From: Fibrobacter sp.
Lineage (GTDB): Bacteria > Fibrobacterota > Fibrobacteria > Fibrobacterales > Fibrobacteraceae
NCBI GenBank assembly: GCA_024398815.1
Contig: JAKSIL010000026.1
Location: forward strand, 1-36,484
Length of the DNA: 36,484 bases
Reading direction: 5' to 3'
The notes below the pieces were generated by a model. It worked only from the letters and a program-made list of their open reading frames with translations, did no database searches and was not told where the DNA came from. Made by a program: the position numbers and the translations under genes. Shown here in pieces: positions 30,034 through 36,484 of the stretch (positions are counted from its first letter, which is position 1; each line of letters begins with the position of its first letter).

Positions 30034-32202
30034 ATGAAAAAGTTGCCTTTGATCTTGGTGTTCATCTGCCTTTGCTTTGAAAATTTGTTTGCTACTATGC
30101 AGATTTTCGTCAAGACCTTGACCGGAAAAACCATAACTCTTGAAGTTGAGGCGGCAGATACAATTGATGCAGTAAAGGCTAAAATTCAAGACAAGGAGGG
30201 CATTCCGCCCGACCAGCAGCGATTGATTTTTTCAGGCAAGCAGCTTGAAGACAATCGTACTTTGGCCGATTACAATATCCAAAAGGAAATGACTCTCCAT
30301 CTGGTTTTGAGATTGAGGGGCGGTTTTTCGATCAAGACCGCAGAAGATCTTTACGTTTTCGCCGATAGCGTGAATAACAAAGGGGCGTACAATCTTCAGG
30401 CGGAACTTGATGCTGACATTGTGGTAAATACTCTTGAGTTTGACAAGGATGGCGGCATTGTCATTAAAGAATACAAGAAATGGATTCCGGTGGGTACGGA
30501 AGAAAATCCTTATACCGGAACTTTCGATGGGAAGGGGCATACCATCAGCGGTTTGTACATCGATAACGCCGAAATGGAATATGTCGGTATGTTCGGTTAT
30601 ATTTCAGGTGCCACGGTAAAGAATGTAGGTGTCGTGAATTCCTATATCAAAGGGAAAAACCGTGTGGGCGCCGTAATTGGAGAAATCTATAAAGGTGGTA
30701 CTGTTAGCGGAGTTTATGCTAGCGGTGTCGTGAGTGGATCGGAAGATGTTGGAGGCGTTGTCGGTTATAACTATAAAGGCGAAATCAGCAACGTGTACAA
30801 CATGGGCTCCGTGAGTGGAACGGAAAGTGTCGGTGGCGTACTCGGATCTAATAGCGGTTCTACTCGCAATGTGTACAATGTGGGCGATGTGGATGGCCAG
30901 TCGAGAGTTGGTGGTGTTGTCGGTGCGCATGATGGTGTCGTCAGCTATGTGTATAATGCGGGCTCCGTGAATGGGTCGGAATATGTCGGAGGCGTAATCG
31001 GGTATAGTTGGGGGAATGTCAACTTTGTCTACAATAACACGGATATTTTTGATGGCAAAGTGGTTGGTGTAAACGACCAAGGAAAAGTTGAAAATGTCGA
31101 AGGCAAGACCGCTGCGGAGTTCGCCGACGGCACTGTCGCGAAACTTCTGCATGATTGGTGCGAAAAGGAAGACGGCAGCGACGAATGCAAGGAAGGTGGT
31201 CTGAACGGCTCCGTGTGGAGTCAGAATGTGACGAAGGAAAATTCCCTGCCGAACTTCAGCGATTCTGTACTTAGCTTTAAGCGCGGTGGCGTCGCTTTCT
31301 TCTACGGTGAAGGGAATGATGTCGATTCTGCCTATGTGGATGCCGCATCTGAAAATACTGTGGAATTCAAGGACAACGTTGTTATGAATGGTTCAATCAT
31401 GTTGCAGCGCACGTTTGCGGGCAACGGCTACTCGACCATCATGCTTCCGTTTACGCCGGATTGCGCCGACGATGACTGCGTCGAAAATAGCGATAATGTG
31501 AAGTTCTTCGAATTCGGTTCGTATACGGACGGCGAGGTCCAAGTGACGGCGGTGAGCCCGAAGGATTTGAAGGCCAATACGCCGTACCTGGTGCAGGTCA
31601 CGGGCGCTTCTGAAATCGTGTTCAAGAACGGCGGTACGTTCAATACGACCGGCGGTGCGTACGATTCGGAAACCGGCATTTACAAGGTTGCGCTTACTGG
31701 TGATGGCGCCGGCTGGACGGTTTACGGCACTTACACGTACAAGAAGTGGGAAGAAGGCGACGAAGGCCTCGGCAAGACGTACGGTTTTGCGGGTGTTGCC
31801 GGCAACAAGGAAGAAGATGTTGGCCAGTTCAAGAAGATTGGCGTTGGCGCCTACATCTACCCGATGCGCGCATATCTGGAATATAGTGCTCCTGTTGCTC
31901 TTGCTCGCCCTGCCGCAAACGGCGCTGCCCGCGCGGGCGCTGCAAACACCGTCGCCTCGCTCCCGGAAACCATCAATGTCGTGATTGTGGACAAGGGTAA
32001 CGTTGGCACGGAAGTTGCGGGCTCCGATGATGCCTCGGGCGAACAGACCACGAGGGTTATCGGTACCATCAACACTCGCACCGGCGAATTCAAGTTCGCA
32101 AACGACCGCTGGTTCGATTTGCAGGGCCGCTACCTTGGCGTGAAGAAACCGACGCAGAAGGGCGCCTACTACAACAACGGCAAAAAGGTAATTGTGAAGT
32201 AG
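30034..32202 (+). CDS. Secreted ubiquitin fused to GLUG repeats with T9SS-like C-terminal tail
   Basis: A 722-residue protein. Residues 1-20 are a signal peptide ([14 protein letters not shown], cleavage likely after LFA; no lipobox). Residues 22-97 are a full ubiquitin, from [11 protein letters not shown] to HLVLRLRGG, with K6, K11, K27, K29, K33, K48 and K63, the L8-I44-V70 patch and the Gly-Gly end. I count 68 of 76 residues identical to human; changes are P19A, S20A, E24D, N25A, A46S, G53N, S57A and S65M. Next come [28 protein letters not shown] and GLUG repeats (about 182-327, VGGVVG type), a beta-rich domain, and a tail ([27 protein letters not shown]) like type IX secretion sorting domains. 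GAGG precedes the ATG. Codon use in the ubiquitin part does not stand out. Export and surface display are inferred. Confidence 0.93.
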   Translation: MKKLPLILVFICLCFENLFATMQIFVKTLTGKTITLEVEAADTIDAVKAKIQDKEGIPPDQQRLIFSGKQLEDNRTLADYNIQKEMTLHLVLRLRGGFSIKTAEDLYVFADSVNNKGAYNLQAELDADIVVNTLEFDKDGGIVIKEYKKWIPVGTEENPYTGTFDGKGHTISGLYIDNAEMEYVGMFGYISGATVKNVGVVNSYIKGKNRVGAVIGEIYKGGTVSGVYASGVVSGSEDVGGVVGYNYKGEISNVYNMGSVSGTESVGGVLGSNSGSTRNVYNVGDVDGQSRVGGVVGAHDGVVSYVYNAGSVNGSEYVGGVIGYSWGNVNFVYNNTDIFDGKVVGVNDQGKVENVEGKTAAEFADGTVAKLLHDWCEKEDGSDECKEGGLNGSVWSQNVTKENSLPNFSDSVLSFKRGGVAFFYGEGNDVDSAYVDAASENTVEFKDNVVMNGSIMLQRTFAGNGYSTIMLPFTPDCADDDCVENSDNVKFFEFGSYTDGEVQVTAVSPKDLKANTPYLVQVTGASEIVFKNGGTFNTTGGAYDSETGIYKVALTGDGAGWTVYGTYTYKKWEEGDEGLGKTYGFAGVAGNKEEDVGQFKKIGVGAYIYPMRAYLEYSAPVALARPAANGAARAGAANTVASLPETINVVIVDKGNVGTEVAGSDDASGEQTTRVIGTINTRTGEFKFANDRWFDLQGRYLGVKKPTQKGAYYNNGKKVIVK
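30097..30324 (+). other. Ubiquitin domain coding segment
   Basis: This 228-bp segment codes exactly the ubiquitin Met1 to Gly76 within the larger gene; the next codon is Phe. The internal ATG at 30097 has no ribosome binding site, so ubiquitin is expected only as part of the fusion. D24 and A57 match plant ubiquitin more than human. A19, A20, A25, S46, N53 and M65 depart from the plant form. No ubiquitin-activating or conjugating enzyme or isopeptidase gene is visible in the window. Confidence 0.95.
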
Positions 32203-32274
32203 TCAAGTTAAGTCACCCTGGAGCCGGAGGCGACGGGGTCCACGACGAACCAACAATTAAAAAAAAGAATCTAA

Positions 32275-32406
32275 AACAAGAAGAAAGCATACAAGAAACC
32301 CGAACTCAAGCGCCGCGCAAGCCTGCTCGAGGCGTCGTCGCCTTCCGTCAATGGTGAAGTCGGCTACAACCAAACCTTCGCCGACCAGACGGCGCCGAAG
32401 GCGTAA
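32275..32406 (+). pseudogene. Start-less small peptide frame with YxxPxL motif
   Basis: A frame ending in TAA at 32404-32406 reads NKKKAYKKPELKRRASLLEA and continues with SSPSVNGEVGYNQTFADQ. A stop codon at 32272 lies directly upstream, and there is no ATG, GTG or TTG between. The composition is protein-like, and YKKPEL followed by a hydrophobic helix recalls leader regions of small modified peptides, but this is a weak resemblance. It may be a broken remnant or chance. Confidence 0.3.
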
Positions 32407-32465
32407 TGCTTGGCGGTTTGAAAATCTCCCCTGCATGTAGTGATGCTTGTAGGGATTTTTATCGG

Positions 32466-32499
32466 GGTGCTGTGTTTTTGATACACGGCACCTTTTTTT
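32466..32499 (+). terminator. Rho-independent terminator
   Basis: A 10-bp stem (32466-32475 with 32483-32492, one wobble) is followed by seven T. A weaker hairpin with AATC and GGGATTTTT arms lies just before it. Together they end the transcript of the ubiquitin-fusion gene. Confidence 0.88.
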
Positions 32500-32656
32500 A
32501 TAGATGCAGGTGAGAACGAAGTTGTACCAAAATACGGTCATAAAAGATTCGTAAATCATAGGGCGTTATTGTGTCTGCGGCGTGGTTGGAGTGGACATTC
32601 GGTAAAATCAGAGCGTTAATACAGCGAAAGTACGTAAAACGCATTTTTGTAACATT

Positions 32657-32684
32657 TGAAAATTCGCCAAAAAAAAAGTATCTT
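32657..32684 (+). promoter_or_regulatory. Candidate promoter with a 9-A tract in the spacer
   Basis: TTGAAA (32657-32662) and TATCTT (32679-32684) are 16 bp apart, with a run of nine A (32669-32677) between them. The start codon of the GLUG/InlB gene follows 70 bp later. Tentative. Confidence 0.35.
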
Positions 32685-32754
32685 TGCATTTATAAACTTT
32701 TTAAAGTCCTCCTCAAAATAGGATTTCTAGAGGTGGCCTGAAGGCGATAAATTT

Positions 32755-35700
32755 ATGAAGAAAAATTACCGACTCGTGTTGACGGCGTTGTTTGTGCTGC
32801 TCTTTTCGAACTTGAGCTTTGCCGAGAATGAAGACCCGTGCGCAATGCCCACGACTCTCACGAAGATTGACGAGGTATACCAAATTGGCACTTGCGGCGA
32901 CCTCTACAAGTTCGCTGAGATGGTGAATAACAGCGAGTTCGATGATAATATCAACGGCAAGTTGACTGATGACATCTGCGTGAACGCCTGCGGTGAAGGC
33001 GAGTCCGTTCTCAATGCCGATGGAACTTTGAATGGAAACGGTGGCAGCTTCAAACAGTGGACCCCGATGAATTTCCTCCCGGGGTATGGCATGTTTGACG
33101 TGCAGGTAACGCTCGATGGCAATGGCAAGACCATCAGCGGGCTGTACTTTGACGATATAAGTACGGAGAATGTCGGCTTGTTCGGTGTGGTGACAGGGAT
33201 GGTTTTCGTCAGCGATTTGGGCATCGAGGATTCCTATTTTAGAGGAGAAGGCTTTGTCGGCGGCCTCGTGGGGCTTAATACAAGTACTGGTACATTTTCC
33301 ATCACGAACAGCTACAACGCGGGCACCGTGATCGGAAGCGACTATGTCGGCGGCCTTGTGGGGTATAGCAGTGGTACATTGACCATCACGAACAGCTACA
33401 ACGCGGGCACCATGAACGGAGACGGAGACAATGTCGGCGGCCTCGTGGGGTATATTTTTTATAGTACATTGACCATCACGAACAGCTTCTTCCTTGCGGC
33501 GGAAGGCGTAAGTGGCGAGTTTGGCGGCACCCCAAAATCTGCGAACGAATTCCACATCGGTTTGGTTGCACTCATGTTGCACAATTATGTCCAGACTGGC
33601 TGCGGAAATGACTGCATCGATGGCTCCATCTGGGGCCAGGATTTGAAGAAGGGAGATTTACGGCCGAATTTCAGCAGCGTGATTAATGTCGAAACTCAAG
33701 AGTTGGTGCTTCATACATTCGAAGATGACACTCGCGTTTATCCGACGGAATATATAGCCGGGCAAGAACTTCCTACGGATCTGACTCGCGAAGGCTTTGT
33801 CTTCTTGGGCTGGTCTTCGAAGGAAGTCGCGGAATCTTCCGATGACATCGTGACTTCCATCGCATCGGACGCAACGGGCAAAAAGGAATTTTACGCGCAG
33901 TGGAAAGCGTTTGATGACGACGGCTGCTTTGCGATTGCCTCGACAGTTGAACTTTACGCCTTCGCCAATGTCGTGAATAACGCGACCGAGGGTGAAGTTT
34001 GCGGAACGCTCGCCGAAAACATTGTCGTGAATACGTGTGACGATGGCAAAAGCGTGCTTAAGGGCGACGGTTCCTTGAACTGCTCCGGCGAAAAGTTCAA
34101 ACAGTGGACTCCGATGAACGTCCAGAGCGGTGTTCAGGTGACGTTCAACGGCAAAGGCAAAACCATCAGCGGGCTGTACTTTGACAATGGGAATAAAGAG
34201 AATGTCGGCTTATTCGGCGGGGTGTATGGGACTGTCGACATCAGCAATTTGAACATTGTGGATTCCTATTTCAAGGGGAAAAACGGTGTCGGCGGCCTCG
34301 TGGGGTATAGCAGTGGTACATTGACCATCACGAACAGCTACAACGCTGGCTCAGTGAGCGGAAGCAAAGACAATGTCGGCGGCCTCGTGGGGTGTGGCAT
34401 GAGAGATGCGTTGACCATCACGAGTAGCTATAACGCTGGCGCCGTGGCGGGGAGATATGATGTTGGCGGCCTCGTGGGATTTAACGATGGTGGTACATTG
34501 ACCGTCACGAACAGTTACAACGTGGGAGGCGTGAGCGGAAGCGAAGACAATGTCGGCGGCCTCGTGGGGGCCAACGAATATTTTAGTACATTGACCATCA
34601 CGAACAGCTACAACGTGGGAGCCGTGAGCGGTCGCGGTGTCTATGTCGGCGGCCTTGTGGGATTAAACTATGAAGGAACATTGACCATCACGAACAGCTT
34701 CTTCCTTGCGGCGGGCAAAAGTGGCGATGGGCTTGGTGGCGAGCTCAAGGCTCTTGACGATTTCCACGACGGCACGGTTGCGATGCTTTTGCACTATTAC
34801 GTCCAGACTGACTGCGAAGAAGACTGCATTGACGGCACCGTCTGGGGTCAGGACTTGACAAATGCGAATTCCTTGCCGGACTTCAGTGGCGAGTTTGCTG
34901 GTGGCACCTTGCATGCGCTGACGCTTTACACATTCGATGGAAACGTACGCAAGTACCCGACGGAATATGTGAGCGAAATTGGGTTTGAACTTCCTAAGGA
35001 TTTGACTCGCAAAAACTATGTTTTCGCGGGCTGGTCCACGAAGCAGGTCTCGACCTCCATGGCCGATATCGTGACTTCCATCGCGAAGGGCGCAACAGGC
35101 GCAAAAACGTTCTATGCGCAGTGGATGAAGGTGAGTGAAGAGGGCGTGTACGAAATCGCTACGGCTGCGGACCTTTACAAGTTCGCTCAACTCGTGAACG
35201 GTGGCGCTACCGACATCAACGGCAAGTTGACTGCTGATATCTGCGTGAACGCTTGTGGTGAAGGCGAGTCCGTGCTCAAGGCCGATGGAACTTTGAATGG
35301 TGACGGTTCTAACTTCTCGCAGTGGATTCCGATTGGAACGAAAACCCAAAAATTCAATGGAACTTTCGATGGCACTGGCCATACCATCAGCGGATTGTAT
35401 GTTGATGGCGCCGAATATGCGGGACTTTTCGGATATGTCTTTGTTGATAATATTAATGGTGAAGATGAAAAAGGCGTTGTAAAAAATGTAGGTATCGAGG
35501 ATTCCCACATCAGTGGAACAAAATATGTCGGCGGCGTGGTCGCGTATAACGAGGGACGCACTTTAAGCGTCTACAATGCGGGAAATGTTACCGGTTCTGG
35601 CTCTGGTTGCGCTACTGGTGGTGTGGTCGGATATAACGTTGGCCTGGTCAGTGATGCTTATAATGCGGGAGCTGTGAAATCCTCCGTGAACGATTGCTCG

Positions 35701-36484
35701 ACGGGTGGAGTGGTCGGCCTTAATGCGGGTTTTGTCTTTTATGTCTATAATATCGGTGCGGTAAGTGGTGGCGCTAACGTGGGCGGAGTCGCTGGGAGTA
35801 ACAGCAGTATGATTTCTAAAGCCTACTACAACACAGAAATCTTTACGGGGAATGCCGTTGGTTCCGGAAATCTGCCTAATCCAGCCGCTGGTAAGACGGC
35901 TGTGGAACTTTCGTCCCTTGAAATTGTGGACCTGGTTTCCGACAAAGATCATGTGGGGTCGTCGGCCTGGGTGGCAGGCTCCGGCAGGATTGTCATGAGC
36001 GCAAATAAGTTGGTGTACAAACTCCCTGGCTTAAAAGTATTCAGTACGCAGCCGGAAATAGTCCTGATGCAAGCGAACGACCAGAATGTGTTTGAAATCG
36101 GCTCTGCCCAGGAACTCAAGTGGTTTGCGGAGTACGCGGGCAGTGGCGAAATTTCAATCAACGCCAAGCTGACTGCGAATATCTGCCTGAACGCCTGTGG
36201 CGAAGGTAAAAGTGTGCTCAAGGCCGATGGAACTTTGAATGGTGACGCCGCTAATTTTGAACAGTGGACTCCAATCAACATCGCTTCTATGAATACGAAT
36301 ATGTCGCTTGACGGCAACGGCCATACCATCAGCGGGCTTTATTTCCGCAACGCAGACAAGGACAGTGTCGGCTTTTTCGGCAGTCTGCAAGGAACAGTCT
36401 CCATCAGCAACCTGGGCATCGAGGATTCCTATATTGAAGGGAAAGATAATGTAGGAGTCTTTGTCGGAGTAAACGACAACTCCA
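32755..36484 (+). CDS. Large secreted GLUG/InlB-repeat surface protein, 3' end beyond window
   Basis: Open to the window end (1,243 codons, no stop). A signal peptide (about residues 1-23, VLLFSNLSFA) is followed by modules of about 400 residues. Each opens with an EIxTxxDLYKFAxxVN helix, then CVNACGEGESVL, QWTPM, GKTISGLYFD and tandem GLUG repeats (ITNSYNAGTV, VGGLVG). Modules begin near residues 41, 388, 797 and 1111. The first two close with an InlB-type B repeat (about 314-384 and 721-791: GFVFLGWSSKEV, EFYAQW). GLUG and InlB repeats occur in adhesins. The start has AAGG about 10 nt upstream. It is a paralogue of the GLUG part of the ubiquitin fusion, but no ubiquitin is present. An adhesive or surface role is inferred. 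Confidence 0.88.
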   Translation, partial: MKKNYRLVLTALFVLLFSNLSFAENEDPCAMPTTLTKIDEVYQIGTCGDLYKFAEMVNNSEFDDNINGKLTDDICVNACGEGESVLNADGTLNGNGGSFKQWTPMNFLPGYGMFDVQVTLDGNGKTISGLYFDDISTENVGLFGVVTGMVFVSDLGIEDSYFRGEGFVGGLVGLNTSTGTFSITNSYNAGTVIGSDYVGGLVGYSSGTLTITNSYNAGTMNGDGDNVGGLVGYIFYSTLTITNSFFLAAEGVSGEFGGTPKSANEFHIGLVALMLHNYVQTGCGNDCIDGSIWGQDLKKGDLRPNFSSVINVETQELVLHTFEDDTRVYPTEYIAGQELPTDLTREGFVFLGWSSKEVAESSDDIVTSIASDATGKKEFYAQWKAFDDDGCFAIASTVELYAFANVVNNATEGEVCGTLAENIVVNTCDDGKSVLKGDGSLNCSGEKFKQWTPMNVQSGVQVTFNGKGKTISGLYFDNGNKENVGLFGGVYGTVDISNLNIVDSYFKGKNGVGGLVGYSSGTLTITNSYNAGSVSGSKDNVGGLVGCGMRDALTITSSYNAGAVAGRYDVGGLVGFNDGGTLTVTNSYNVGGVSGSEDNVGGLVGANEYFSTLTITNSYNVGAVSGRGVYVGGLVGLNYEGTLTITNSFFLAAGKSGDGLGGELKALDDFHDGTVAMLLHYYVQTDCEEDCIDGTVWGQDLTNANSLPDFSGEFAGGTLHALTLYTFDGNVRKYPTEYVSEIGFELPKDLTRKNYVFAGWSTKQVSTSMADIVTSIAKGATGAKTFYAQWMKVSEEGVYEIATAADLYKFAQLVNGGATDINGKLTADICVNACGEGESVLKADGTLNGDGSNFSQWIPIGTKTQKFNGTFDGTGHTISGLYVDGAEYAGLFGYVFVDNINGEDEKGVVKNVGIEDSHISGTKYVGGVVAYNEGRTLSVYNAGNVTGSGSGCATGGVVGYNVGLVSDAYNAGAVKSSVNDCSTGGVVGLNAGFVFYVYNIGAVSGGANVGGVAGSNSSMISKAYYNTEIFTGNAVGSGNLPNPAAGKTAVELSSLEIVDLVSDKDHVGSSAWVAGSGRIVMSANKLVYKLPGLKVFSTQPEIVLMQANDQNVFEIGSAQELKWFAEYAGSGEISINAKLTANICLNACGEGKSVLKADGTLNGDAANFEQWTPINIASMNTNMSLDGNGHTISGLYFRNADKDSVGFFGSLQGTVSISNLGIEDSYIEGKDNVGVFVGVNDNS
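33256..34680 (+). repeat. Tandem GLUG-coding DNA repeats
   Basis: A unit of about 70-95 bp containing GTCGGCGGCCTCGTGGGG and ACATTGACCATCACGAACAG recurs many times, with several copies nearly identical (for example around 33349, 34294, 34375 and 34552). The near-identity at DNA level implies recent duplication or ongoing recombination inside the gene. Confidence 0.8.

Larger units (their letters stand above)
32203..32754 (+). other. 552-bp intergenic region before the GLUG/InlB gene
   Basis: It contains a start-less small reading frame (32275-32406), a terminator-like hairpin (about 32427-32461), a strong terminator (32466-32499) and a candidate promoter near 32657-32684. Between 32500 and 32650 I see nothing further. 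Confidence 0.6.

Noticed and set aside
30034..30096. Lipoprotein reading of the ubiquitin-fusion signal peptide
   Set aside because: The cysteines at residues 12 and 14 lie inside the hydrophobic core, without a lipobox context. Cleavage after LFA by signal peptidase I fits better.
30097..30324. Ubiquitin as eukaryotic contamination or assembly error
   Set aside because: The segment has no intron, is in frame with a bacterial signal peptide and GLUG domains on both sides, and has codon use like its neighbours. Its protein sequence also differs from standard animal, plant and yeast ubiquitins. Long-read confirmation would still be useful.
32713..33582. Minus-strand frames opposite the GLUG/InlB gene
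   Set aside because: They reflect the repeat coding on the plus strand, which is open for 1,243 codons to the window end with a signal peptide.

Overview
The window looks like chromosome of a rumen or gut Fibrobacter (phylum Fibrobacterota). The basis is family content. There is a TIGR02147-type regulator-like protein, two proteins with the Fibrobacter FISUMP domain (one decayed), Ser-rich lipoprotein linkers, polysaccharide-active secreted enzymes, GLUG-repeat surface proteins, and a C-terminal tail resembling type IX secretion sorting domains. I saw no rRNA, tRNA, insertion sequence, prophage or CRISPR array.

Layout. 1-2510: an alpha/beta hydrolase, a TIGR02147 protein and a frameshifted, internally deleted FISUMP lipoprotein. 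2633-9620: a tight seven-gene plus-strand operon with overlapping or nearly overlapping ends. In order it encodes a GH57-like protein that seems to have lost its catalytic motifs, a STAS/membrane/coiled-coil protein, a lytic transglycosylase, a TolC-like protein, an MlaC-like protein, a DUF2953-like membrane protein and an RsuA-family pseudouridine synthase. It reads as an envelope-maintenance cluster. 9641-11380: an HU/IHF-like protein (minus strand) and a tRNA-dihydrouridine synthase. 11489-17580: a secreted clan-A glycosidase with an inserted F5/8-type domain, then a collagen-like, Cys-repeat FISUMP lipoprotein. 17855-18841: an Rpn/PD-(D/E)XK nuclease with an internal, well-placed ribosome binding site and start. 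18940-21642: citrate synthase and a class I/II aminotransferase (minus strand). 21751-25615: a histidine-phosphatase lipoprotein, an outer-membrane beta-barrel (minus) and a DUF4832 glycosidase-like lipoprotein. 25616-27506: a GC-rich structured element, ilvE, and a repeat-dense convergent intergenic region before uvrB (minus, 27507-29765).

30034-36484 holds the most striking content. The gene at 30034-32202 encodes a signal peptide followed by a complete 76-residue ubiquitin (DNA 30097-30324). The ubiquitin is about 89% identical to human by my residue-by-residue count, keeps all seven lysines and ends in LRGG. It is fused in frame to GLUG repeats and a C-terminal tail like those of type IX secreted proteins. 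This predicts a bacterium that exports ubiquitin and may display it on its surface. The next gene (32755 to the window end, incomplete) is a large GLUG/InlB-repeat paralogue without ubiquitin.

Other notable items are three regularly spaced 40-bp inverted-repeat elements (27108-27336), a candidate structured RNA upstream of ilvE, a possible intragenic antitoxin start in the Rpn gene, and homopolymer tracts inside candidate promoters of surface-protein genes.
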